Shown piece by piece: positions 7,469 to 13,951 of a DNA stretch of 20,312 nt; the stretch's first letter is position 1, and every line of letters begins with the position of its first letter. Position numbers and translations under genes: made by a program. Source of the DNA: RPQJ01 sp035554635 (GTDB lineage: Bacteria > Pseudomonadota > Gammaproteobacteria > Steroidobacterales > Steroidobacteraceae); NCBI GenBank assembly GCA_035554635.1, contig DATMIB010000043.1, positions 1-20,312 of the forward strand, written 5' to 3'. The notes below the pieces were generated by a model. It was not told where the DNA came from, did no database searches, and saw nothing but the letters and a program-made list of their open reading frames with translations.

Positions 7469-7560
7469 GTTGTTCTCCCCCTGCTCAGGTAGCCACGTTG
7501 CCCGAATCTAGCAAGGCGCCTGCGGGCCGCCACTGCGACATTGGTCTAAGATGACGAAAC
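7469..7560. promoter_or_regulatory. Divergent promoter region between yjcH-actP and the oxidoreductase gene
   Basis: For the minus strand, a TAGATT box (7505-7510) lies about 37 bases before yjcH and is followed by a strong ribosome binding site (7475-7482). For the plus strand, TAAGAT (7547-7552) ends eight bases before the ATG at 7561. That spacing would put transcription at or next to the start codon, suggesting a leaderless or near-leaderless message; no ribosome binding site is seen there. No convincing -35 boxes and no CRP-type palindrome are visible. Confidence 0.35.
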
Positions 7561-8787
7561 ATGAAGGCAAAGCCCTACGACGTCATCGTCTTCGGCGCCA
7601 CGAGCTTCGTCGGCCAGATCCTCGCCCGTTACCTGTACGAGACCTTCGGGCTCGACGGCGAGCTGCGCTGGGCGGCGGCCGGCCGCTCCAAGCCCAAGCT
7701 TGAATCGCTGCGCCAGGGTCTAGGCCGGGGCGCCGTCCGCCTGCCGCTGCTCGAGGCCGACGTGGGCAGCGCCGATTCGTTGCGGCGATTGTGCGTGAAC
7801 GGCCGGGTGATCGTCTCGACCGTGGGCCCCTACGCGCTGTACGGCGAGCCGCTCGTGCAGGCGTGCACCGAGACGGGCACGGACTACTGCGACCTGACTG
7901 GCGAAGTGCAGTGGATGCGACGCATGATCACGCGGCACGAGGCGGCGGCGCGCGACTCGGGGGCACGGATCGTGCACTGCTGCGGCTTCGACTCGATCCC
8001 GTCGGACCTCGGCGTCTGGTTCCTGCAGCAGCAGGCCCGGCGGCGGTTCGGCCAGCCGTGCGAGCAGGTGAAGATGCGCGTGCGTGCCATGCGCGGCGGC
8101 TTCTCGGGCGGCACCGTCGCCTCGCTGCTCAACGTCGTGCGCGAGGTGGCGGCCGACCCGTCGCTGCGCCGCGAGCTCGCCGACCCGTACTCGCTCTGGC
8201 CCGACGCCGACAAGCCGCGGACGCGCCAGCCCGAGACGCGTTTTGCAGCCTACGACCCGGACTTCGACGCCTGGATTGCACCGTTCGTGATGAGCGCGAT
8301 CAACACGCGCGTCGTGCACCGCTCCAACGGCCTCGCGCAACGCGCCTACGGCACCGACTTCCGTTACGACGAAGCCGTCCTGACCGGCCGCGGACTCAAG
8401 GGGCGCGCCGGCGCCGTCGCGCTGGCAAGCGCGCTCGGCACGTTCGTCGCGGCGGGTGCGGTCGCGCCGCTGCGCGCAGTGCTCGAGCGCTTCGTCCTGC
8501 CCGCCCCGGGCGAGGGCCCGAGTCCCGAGGACCAGCGCAAGGGGTTTTTCGACCTGCGCTTTTTCGGTCGCACGGCCGACGGTCGTACGCTGCGCTGCAA
8601 GGTGACCGGCGATCGCGATCCAGGCTACGGCTCGACCGCGAAAATGCTGGGGCAGGCCGCGGCGTGTCTCGCGCTCGACGTCCCCGGGGGGCCGGGCGGC
8701 TTCTGGACGCCGGCGACGCTGTTCGGCGACAAGCTGCTCGATCGGCTCAGCACGCGGTCCGGGCTCGGCTTCGACCTGCTGGACTGA
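7561..8787 (+). CDS. Saccharopine dehydrogenase-like NAD(P)-dependent oxidoreductase
   Basis: A 408-residue member of the saccharopine dehydrogenase NADP-binding family, which includes mycobacterial trans-acting enoyl reductases and eukaryotic SCCPDH-like proteins. The Rossmann nucleotide-binding motif is VIVFGATSFVG (8-18), followed by AAAGRSKPKL. Further family blocks are STVGPYALYGEPLVQAC, DYCDLTGEVQWMRRM and HCCGFDSIPSDLGVW. The length and the full run of blocks suggest an intact enzyme. The family name does not mean lysine metabolism: these shorter members act, where known, in lipid or unknown reductions. The gene begins without a visible ribosome binding site, and the response regulator gene follows after 99 bases on the same strand. 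Confidence 0.88.
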   Translation: MKAKPYDVIVFGATSFVGQILARYLYETFGLDGELRWAAAGRSKPKLESLRQGLGRGAVRLPLLEADVGSADSLRRLCVNGRVIVSTVGPYALYGEPLVQACTETGTDYCDLTGEVQWMRRMITRHEAAARDSGARIVHCCGFDSIPSDLGVWFLQQQARRRFGQPCEQVKMRVRAMRGGFSGGTVASLLNVVREVAADPSLRRELADPYSLWPDADKPRTRQPETRFAAYDPDFDAWIAPFVMSAINTRVVHRSNGLAQRAYGTDFRYDEAVLTGRGLKGRAGAVALASALGTFVAAGAVAPLRAVLERFVLPAPGEGPSPEDQRKGFFDLRFFGRTADGRTLRCKVTGDRDPGYGSTAKMLGQAAACLALDVPGGPGGFWTPATLFGDKLLDRLSTRSGLGFDLLD

Positions 8788-8853
8788 GCGGGATAGCGTC
8801 CGCTGCGGTGCGCCCCGGTGCGGGACACCGAACCCGCCCGGCCGACACGGCGG

Positions 8854-8882
8854 TATCATCGTCGACCGAGCAAAGCGAGGAG
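8854..8882 (+). promoter_or_regulatory. Possible promoter and ribosome binding site of the response regulator
   Basis: TATCAT (8854-8859) could be a -10 box, though no good -35 box is seen. AGGAG (8878-8882) lies four bases before the ATG at 8887 and fixes that start over longer in-frame options upstream. Confidence 0.4.
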
Positions 8883-8886
8883 TCCC

Positions 8887-9327
8887 ATGACCATGTCGCG
8901 CGAGCCTACAGCCGACCCGCAGTCGCGGCCCGCCGACCTGGAGCCGGGCACCGGTGCCGTGGCTGGCCGACGCCTGCTGATCGTCGACGACAACCGCGAC
9001 GCCGCCGACAGCCTCGCGCTGCTGCTCGGGCTCGAAGGCCACGAAGTCCGTGTCGCCTACGCGGGCCGGCCGGCCATCGAAGTCGCGCACGAATTCAAAC
9101 CCGAACTGGCCATCCTCGACCTCGGTCTGCCCGACCTGAGCGGCTACGACGTCGCGCGCCTGCTGCGCCAGGATCCCGCGCTCGCCCGCATCGAACTGAT
9201 CGCGCTGACCGGTTGGGGCCAGGAAGAACATCGCAAGCGCGCGCTGGAGGCGGGTTTCGACCACCACGTGACCAAGCCGGTCGACCTCGACCAGCTCGCG
9301 CGCCTGCTCGGCAAGCGCACCGGCTGA
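8887..9327 (+). CDS. Single-domain response regulator (CheY-like receiver)
   Basis: A 146-residue protein made of a polar, probably disordered leader (1-27) and one receiver domain (about 28-143). Acidic residues D34-D35, phosphoacceptor D78 in AILDLGLP, T108 in IALTGWG and K130 in VTKP complete the phosphorylation site. No output domain follows, so it likely works by protein contact or as a phosphate relay. The receiver resembles those at the C-terminus of hybrid kinases (LTGWGQEE...HHVTKP), which hints that it was once part of one or serves one encoded elsewhere. The start has a good ribosome binding site. No kinase gene is adjacent. Confidence 0.92.
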   Translation: MTMSREPTADPQSRPADLEPGTGAVAGRRLLIVDDNRDAADSLALLLGLEGHEVRVAYAGRPAIEVAHEFKPELAILDLGLPDLSGYDVARLLRQDPALARIELIALTGWGQEEHRKRALEAGFDHHVTKPVDLDQLARLLGKRTG

Positions 9328-9479
9328 GTGACGGGCGCAGGACGACCCAGCGTGGCGATCGAAGCAGCGCGCGACGCACACGCCCCGATTCGGACCACAC
9401 GTCACGACCGGCTCCGGTTCCGCCCCTCGTCGCGGCCGACCAGCACAAGCTCTGGCATTGGCGCTTTGCGCCCAGTTCC

Positions 9480-9517
9480 GCGGCCAGCGGCCGCTTCCGA
9501 CTAGACTCTAGACTCTT
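9480..9517. repeat. Heptamer element, half copy 3
   Basis: Only one arm is present: the hairpin gcggccagcggccgc (9480-9494), then ttccgacta and the heptamers gactcta, gactctt (9504-9517). The first 33 or so bases equal the reverse complement of the left half of copy 2 except for one base (9495). No opposite heptamer array is seen between 9328 and 9480, and I see nothing else there. It sits between the convergent ends of the response regulator and nadB genes. Confidence 0.82.
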
Positions 9518-9525
9518 CCGGCGTC

Positions 9526-11094
9526 TCACTCGCGGTAGTGGCAACCGCGGCTGACGGGGTTTTCCCAGGCCGCGAGCGTCACGATCAGCGCGACGCGGAC
9601 CGCGTTGCGCAGGCCGATCAATGCATCGGTCATGACGGCGGCGCGATAGAAACGCTCGACCTCGAGTTCGAGGTTGCGCAGGTCGTTGATCGCGCGCGCG
9701 AGGCGCCAGCGCGTGCGCACGAGCCCGACGTAGTTCCACATGATGTGCTTGAGCGAGCTCATGTCCTGCGCGATCAGCGCGGGGTCGGGCGTCTCGGTGC
9801 CCGTCGGCACCCACGGCGGGATGTCCTCGAAGCGGCCGCCGTTGCCGCGGCTGAGCCGTTCGACGATGCGCCGCGCCGATCGGTGGCCCCAGACGAGCCC
9901 CTCGAGCAGCGACGTGCTCGCGAGCCGGTTGGCGCCGTGCAGCCCCGAACACGCGACTTCGCCGACCGCATACAAACGGTCGATCGTGGTCTCGCCGCTC
10001 TCGTCGACCCAGACGCCGCCACAACCGTAGTGCGCGGCCGGCACGACCGGCAGCAGGTCGCGCGTGATGTCGATGCCGTACTCGAGACAGCCGCGGTACA
10101 TCTCGGGGAACTCGGCGCGGATCCGCTCCGCCGGGACGTAGGAGGCGACGTCGAGGTACACGTTCGGCACGCCACGCCGCAGCATCTCGGCGTGGATGCT
10201 GCGCGCGACCACGTCGCGCGGCGCGAGGTCCTTCCACTTGGCGTCGTAGCGGTCCATGAACGGCACGCGCTGGTCGTCGACCAGCCGTGCACCGGCGCCG
10301 CGCACGGCCTCGGTGATCAGGAAGCACGGCGCGTTCGGGTGATAGAACGCCGTCGGGTGGAACTGCACGTACTCGGTGTTGATGACACGTGCACCCGCGC
10401 GATAGGCCATCGCGAGGCCGTCGCCGCGCGCGCCGGCGGGGTTCGTCGTGCGCAGGAAGATCTGACCGAGCCCGCCCGTGGCGAGAATGGTCGAGCGCGC
10501 GAGCACGCGGTCGACGGTGCCGGTGCGCTGGTCGAGCACGTACGCGCCGACGCAGGAGAGCGGCTCGTAGATCGCACGGCGGTCGCTGCCGTGGTGCGCC
10601 GGCGTCAGCAGGTCGACCGCGGTGTGATGCGTCAGCAGCGTGACGTTGGGCTGTCGACGCAAGGCCGCGATCAGCGCGTTCTCGATCGCACGACCCGTGG
10701 CGTCGGTCGCATGGACGATGCGCGCGATCGAATGCCCGCCCTCGCGGCCGAGCGCCAGCCGCCCGTCGGGCAGCCGGTCGAACGGCACGCCGAGCCGGTC
10801 GATCAGCATCGACTGCACGAGCGGCGGGCCCACGTTCGCGAGCGTGTGCACGGCGCCTTCGTGGCACAGGCCGGCGCCCGCCTCGATCACGTCGCGCGCG
10901 AGCAGGTCGGGCGAGTCGTTCTCGCCACGGAAAATGATGCCGCCCTGCGCCCAGTAGGTGTTCGACTCCTCGGGCCGGTCGGCCCGCGTCACGACGACGA
11001 CGTTGAGCCCGGCCTGCGCGAGCTCGAGCGCAGCCGTGCCGCCGCCGATGCCGCAGCCGATGATCAGGACGTCAGTGCGACGCGGGTCGGTCAA
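9526..11094 (-). CDS. nadB: L-aspartate oxidase
   Basis: FAD enzyme oxidising L-aspartate to iminoaspartate, the first step of de novo NAD synthesis, in the cytoplasm. The FAD-binding motif is DVLIIGCGIGGGTAAL near the N-terminus. Family blocks follow: SNTYWAQGGI, GREGGHSIARIVHATDATGR, ILATGGLGQIF, EYVQFHPTAFYH, ITEAVRGAGARLVD, APRDVVARSI, and GGVWVDESG...LYAVGEVACSGLHGANRLASTSLLEGL split by a short run. The length of 522 residues is normal for NadB. The start is taken as TTG at 11094, sharing TTGA with the nadA stop; no good ATG or GTG lies close to the FAD motif. Longer in-frame extension upstream reads inside nadA and is not protein-like. Translational coupling to nadA suits two enzymes passing an unstable intermediate. 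Confidence 0.95.
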   Translation of the reverse strand: MTDPRRTDVLIIGCGIGGGTAALELAQAGLNVVVVTRADRPEESNTYWAQGGIIFRGENDSPDLLARDVIEAGAGLCHEGAVHTLANVGPPLVQSMLIDRLGVPFDRLPDGRLALGREGGHSIARIVHATDATGRAIENALIAALRRQPNVTLLTHHTAVDLLTPAHHGSDRRAIYEPLSCVGAYVLDQRTGTVDRVLARSTILATGGLGQIFLRTTNPAGARGDGLAMAYRAGARVINTEYVQFHPTAFYHPNAPCFLITEAVRGAGARLVDDQRVPFMDRYDAKWKDLAPRDVVARSIHAEMLRRGVPNVYLDVASYVPAERIRAEFPEMYRGCLEYGIDITRDLLPVVPAAHYGCGGVWVDESGETTIDRLYAVGEVACSGLHGANRLASTSLLEGLVWGHRSARRIVERLSRGNGGRFEDIPPWVPTGTETPDPALIAQDMSSLKHIMWNYVGLVRTRWRLARAINDLRNLELEVERFYRAAVMTDALIGLRNAVRVALIVTLAAWENPVSRGCHYRE

Positions 11095-12164
11095 TCGACT
11101 TTCGGCCCGACGGCGAGCATGCGCTCGACCGAGCGCAGCGCGCGCACGCGGATCTCCTCCGGCACCTCGATCTGCCAGCGCATGTGCCTGAGCGAGTCGC
11201 GCGTGTGCTCGAGCGTGATCTCGTTCATGTGCGGGCAGCGATGGCTGCAGAGACGCAGCATTTCCTTGTCCGGGTTCGCGGCGACGATGTTGTCGCCCAT
11301 CGAGCATTCGGTCAGCAGCAGGAAGCGCTTCGCCTTCGACTTCTCGACCGCCTTGATCATCGCGGTGGTGCTGCCGGAGAAGTCCGCCTTCGCGGTCACC
11401 TCGGGGCTGCACTCCGGGTGCGCGAGGATGTAGACGTCCGGGAACTGCTTGCGCACGTCGTCGACGTCCTGCGGCGTGAAGAGCTCGTGCACCTCGCAGC
11501 GACCCTTCCAGCCGATCATCACGTGCTCGACCGTCGTGTCGTCGGGTTGCGCGCCCCCGTTGCCGGCCGGCTTGCGCATGACGGACGGCACGATGATGTG
11601 ACGGCCTGTCTCGCGCGCGACGTTGCGTGCAAGGTATTCGTCGGGCAGGAAGATGACCGTGTCGGACTTGAGCGATTCGACCACCGCGGCCGCGTTGCTC
11701 GAGGTGCAGCAGATGTCGACCTCGGCCTTCACGTCGGCGTAGGTGTTGATGTACGTGACGATCGGCACGCCCGGATAGGCGGCGCGCAGCGCGCGCACGT
11801 CGGCCGCGGTGATGCTCTCGGCGAGCGAACAGCCGCCGCGCTCGGTCGGCAGCAGCACCGTCTTGGTCGGGTTGAGGATCTTGGCGGTCTCGGCCATGAA
11901 GCGCACGCCGCAGAAGACGATGACCGACTTGTCGGTCTCGGCTGCGCGACGGCTCAGCTCGAGCGAGTCGCCCTGGAAGTCCGGCACCGTGTGGAACAGC
12001 GCGGGCTCCATGTAGTTGTGGCCGAGGATGACCGCATCGCGCTCGGCCTTGAGCTGCAGCACCTCGGCGGCGACTTCGGCCTTGAGCAGCAGTTCCGCGT
12101 CGGGCAGCACGTCCCCGAGCTTGGTCTGGAGGTCGCGATAGATCTCTTCGGCGGTGGTCGACAC
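11091..12164 (-). CDS. nadA: Quinolinate synthase
   Basis: Iron-sulfur enzyme condensing iminoaspartate with dihydroxyacetone phosphate to quinolinate. It has 357 residues with the NadA pseudo-threefold layout. Signature blocks are ILGHNYMEPALFH, SVIVFCGVRFMAETAKIL, EVDICCTSSNAA, AHPECSPEV and LLTECSMGDNI. The cysteines in FCGVRF, DICCTSS and TECSMGD correspond to the three [4Fe-4S] ligands known in E. coli NadA. GTG at 12164 is used as start, with GGAA about seven bases upstream; the in-frame sequence further up lies within the protease gene and is not protein-like. It is first in a two-gene operon with nadB. No nadC is present in the window. Confidence 0.95.
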   Translation of the reverse strand: MSTTAEEIYRDLQTKLGDVLPDAELLLKAEVAAEVLQLKAERDAVILGHNYMEPALFHTVPDFQGDSLELSRRAAETDKSVIVFCGVRFMAETAKILNPTKTVLLPTERGGCSLAESITAADVRALRAAYPGVPIVTYINTYADVKAEVDICCTSSNAAAVVESLKSDTVIFLPDEYLARNVARETGRHIIVPSVMRKPAGNGGAQPDDTTVEHVMIGWKGRCEVHELFTPQDVDDVRKQFPDVYILAHPECSPEVTAKADFSGSTTAMIKAVEKSKAKRFLLLTECSMGDNIVAANPDKEMLRLCSHRCPHMNEITLEHTRDSLRHMRWQIEVPEEIRVRALRSVERMLAVGPKVD

Positions 12165-12207
12165 GAACGGGTTCCGGGCGTCGGCAGCCGCGCTGCCGGG
12201 ACCTGCG

Positions 12208-12213
12208 ATTCTA
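12208..12213 (-). promoter_or_regulatory. Possible -10 box for nadA-nadB
   Basis: The minus strand reads TAGAAT about 44 bases before the nadA GTG. The -35 position is poor. Upstream, TTTTGG (12238-12243) and CCAAAA (12246-12251) form an inverted repeat with a two-base centre. That repeat might be an operator, but it also overlaps the terminator U-tract of the protease gene, so its role is uncertain. Confidence 0.35.
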
Positions 12214-12247
12214 GCGAACCCCCGTCCGGTTGCGCTCTTTTGGGTCC

Positions 12248-12284
12248 AAAAAGAACGGGCCGGGGGAGTCGTCCCCCGGCCCGT
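12248..12284 (-). terminator. Intrinsic terminator of the protease gene
   Basis: A perfect 13-base stem, acgggccggggga (12255-12267) with tcccccggcccgt (12272-12284), closes a four-base loop. On the minus strand it is followed by TCTTTTT (12254-12248). It starts about 22 bases after the protease stop codon and isolates that gene from nadA-nadB. This is the clearest intrinsic terminator in the window. Confidence 0.93.
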
Positions 12285-12306
12285 CACAGGTGCCGCGGCG
12301 ATCCGT

Positions 12307-13758
12307 TCAGCAGCCGGTCGGCGTGAAGCCTGCGGTGCCGTCCGCCGGTGCGGACGTCGGGAACGGCGTCTTCGTCGCGTCCTTCGCCGCGTTGAAGATG
12401 CACTGCGCGGAGCCGTTGTCGAGCTTCGGCCCGGCCATGCCCGGCTGGTTGGTGTAACCCCAGGAGTTGACCGACACCAGCGTGCCGTTGCCCGAGTCGA
12501 TCGGCAGCATCCAGGGGCCGCCCGAGGCGCCACCCGACAAGCCGCAACTGCCGAGCCACCAGTTGACCGCGTCGAGCGACGCCAGGCCTTCGGCGCAATA
12601 CATGAACTGCGGGTCGTCGCTGTACGAATACCCGAGTGCATGGGTGCGTGTGTCGCCGCTCGCAGGCGGCGTCGGCGTGCCGAAATTGACGTCGATCGTG
12701 CCGGTGGTCGCGTCGAGCACGAGGTTGTTGCCGCCGCCGTTGCCGGAGTGGGCGCCCGTGTCGTTGACGACGTAGTACGCGTAGTCCCAGGCGACGTTGT
12801 CCGGGAAGGTGCGCGCGGTCCAGTCGGTGTCGACCACGCCGAACGCGGGCGTCCAGCAGCCGTACTTGTCGTTGCTGCAGTCGCGATCGGTGGCGGTGCC
12901 CGAGAACGCCTGGTTCGGGATGAACAGCACGTTGCGGGCGAATGCCTTGTAGGCGTCGTCGTAGACACAATGCGCGGCGGTCTGGATCACCGAACGACCG
13001 CTGGCGCCGTCGGTGACGACGGTGCCCGAGCAGACATAACCTGCCCAGCGCGTGCGCCGCGAGTTGCTCGGCATTTCGAAGTAGATGCGCCCGGCGGCCT
13101 CGGTCACGGTGCTGTTGGCGGTCCAGGGCGAGTTGGTCACGACGTCACCGCCGCCACCACCACCGCCGGCCGTGTCGACCGTGAAGCTGGCCGTCGCCGT
13201 CGTCGAGTTGTTCGCCTTGTCCTTCGCGACGACGCTCCAGGTCCAGGGGCCGTTCGAGAAGCCCGACAGCTGGACCGAGTAGACGTCACCGGAGGCGGCG
13301 GCCGTGAAGGACTGCTGGGTGCCGTTGGCAGGACCGACCCGGAAGGTGACCGAGCGGATGCCCGAGCTGTCGGTGACGTTCGCCTTGAACGTGTAGGACG
13401 ACCCGATCGTCTTGTTGCTCGGGTCGAGCGCCGAGACGACCGGCCCCGTCGTGTCACCGCCCGGCTTGGCCATGGGCTGCGGAGACGCGGCGCTGGCGGC
13501 GACGGCACGGCCGTACGGCTCGAGGGAACCGTCGGGCTTCTTCAGGTAACCCTGGCCGCGCTCGTCGATCACGAGGTCGCGCGGTATGGCCGCGGCCAGG
13601 CGTTCGGCGGTCCAGTGCGCAACGACACGGGCGTGTTCCGCTCGCGCGGCGTCCCCCTGCGACGAAGGTGCGGCGACGCTCACGGTCGCGCCGGACAGCG
13701 CGACCAACGCAGCGATGCCGAGCGTGCATGCGGCCGCACGGATTCGATTCTCGTTCAT
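12307..13758 (-). CDS. Secreted trypsin-like serine protease with Ig-like domain
   Basis: A 483-residue exported endopeptidase precursor. A signal peptide (1-30) is followed by a probable propeptide (31-100), an Ig-like or fibronectin-like beta domain (about 102-196, starting DTTGPVVSALDP and ending ATASFTVDT), a Gly linker (198-204) and a chymotrypsin-fold catalytic domain (about 205-483). The likely triad is H263 in TAAHC, D325 in NVAWDYAYYVV and S412 in GLSGGASGGPW. The usual Asp before the nucleophile region (GDSGGP) is Ala here. Eight cysteines in the catalytic part (243, 264, 294, 301, 388, 405, 453, 483) could form four disulfides, fitting an extracellular or periplasmic site. AAGG/GGGG just before ATG supports the start. 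A strong terminator follows, so it is probably transcribed alone. The substrate cannot be inferred. Confidence 0.9.
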   Translation of the reverse strand: MNENRIRAAACTLGIAALVALSGATVSVAAPSSQGDAARAEHARVVAHWTAERLAAAIPRDLVIDERGQGYLKKPDGSLEPYGRAVAASAASPQPMAKPGGDTTGPVVSALDPSNKTIGSSYTFKANVTDSSGIRSVTFRVGPANGTQQSFTAAASGDVYSVQLSGFSNGPWTWSVVAKDKANNSTTATASFTVDTAGGGGGGGDVVTNSPWTANSTVTEAAGRIYFEMPSNSRRTRWAGYVCSGTVVTDGASGRSVIQTAAHCVYDDAYKAFARNVLFIPNQAFSGTATDRDCSNDKYGCWTPAFGVVDTDWTARTFPDNVAWDYAYYVVNDTGAHSGNGGGNNLVLDATTGTIDVNFGTPTPPASGDTRTHALGYSYSDDPQFMYCAEGLASLDAVNWWLGSCGLSGGASGGPWMLPIDSGNGTLVSVNSWGYTNQPGMAGPKLDNGSAQCIFNAAKDATKTPFPTSAPADGTAGFTPTGC

Positions 13759-13951
13759 GTCCCCTTCCCTGCTGTGAAAACCCGGCCCGAGTCCAGCAAA
13801 TGTTCTGGTCTGTGTCCAGATCCGCGGGCCCGGCGCCGCCCGCGAGGCCGTCGAGGGGGCCGACGACTAGACGGGGGGCGCCGGTCCCTGGGCGCCGTCC
13901 GGCCCTGAAGCGCGCCATGACCGCAGCCCATCGAGCGACTAAAGTAGCTGC
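13759..13951. promoter_or_regulatory. Divergent region between the protease and the histidine kinase
   Basis: On the plus strand TAAAGT (13940-13945) lies six bases before the kinase ATG. As with TAAGAT at 7547, this suggests a transcript with little or no leader. On the minus strand the protease start is preceded by a purine-rich ribosome binding site, but no good promoter boxes are seen. gtccag occurs twice, 24 bases apart (13791-13796 and 13815-13820). Nothing else is recognised here. Confidence 0.3.

Noticed and set aside
7720..9405. 561-codon minus-strand frame spanning the oxidoreductase and response regulator genes
   Set aside because: It crosses two well-supported plus-strand genes and an intergenic gap with a ribosome binding site, and has no recognisable motifs.
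11095..11412. In-frame upstream extension of nadB within nadA
   Set aside because: It is not protein-like and would precede the FAD-binding motif, which normally lies at the N-terminus of NadB.
12165..12968. In-frame upstream extension of nadA into the protease gene
   Set aside because: The extension reads as Thr/Arg/Ser-rich noise, crosses the terminator and is far longer than any NadA N-terminus.
12154..13908. 584-codon plus-strand frame opposite the protease gene
   Set aside because: Composition is Arg/Gly/Val/Asp-rich antisense noise; it also runs through the protease terminator.
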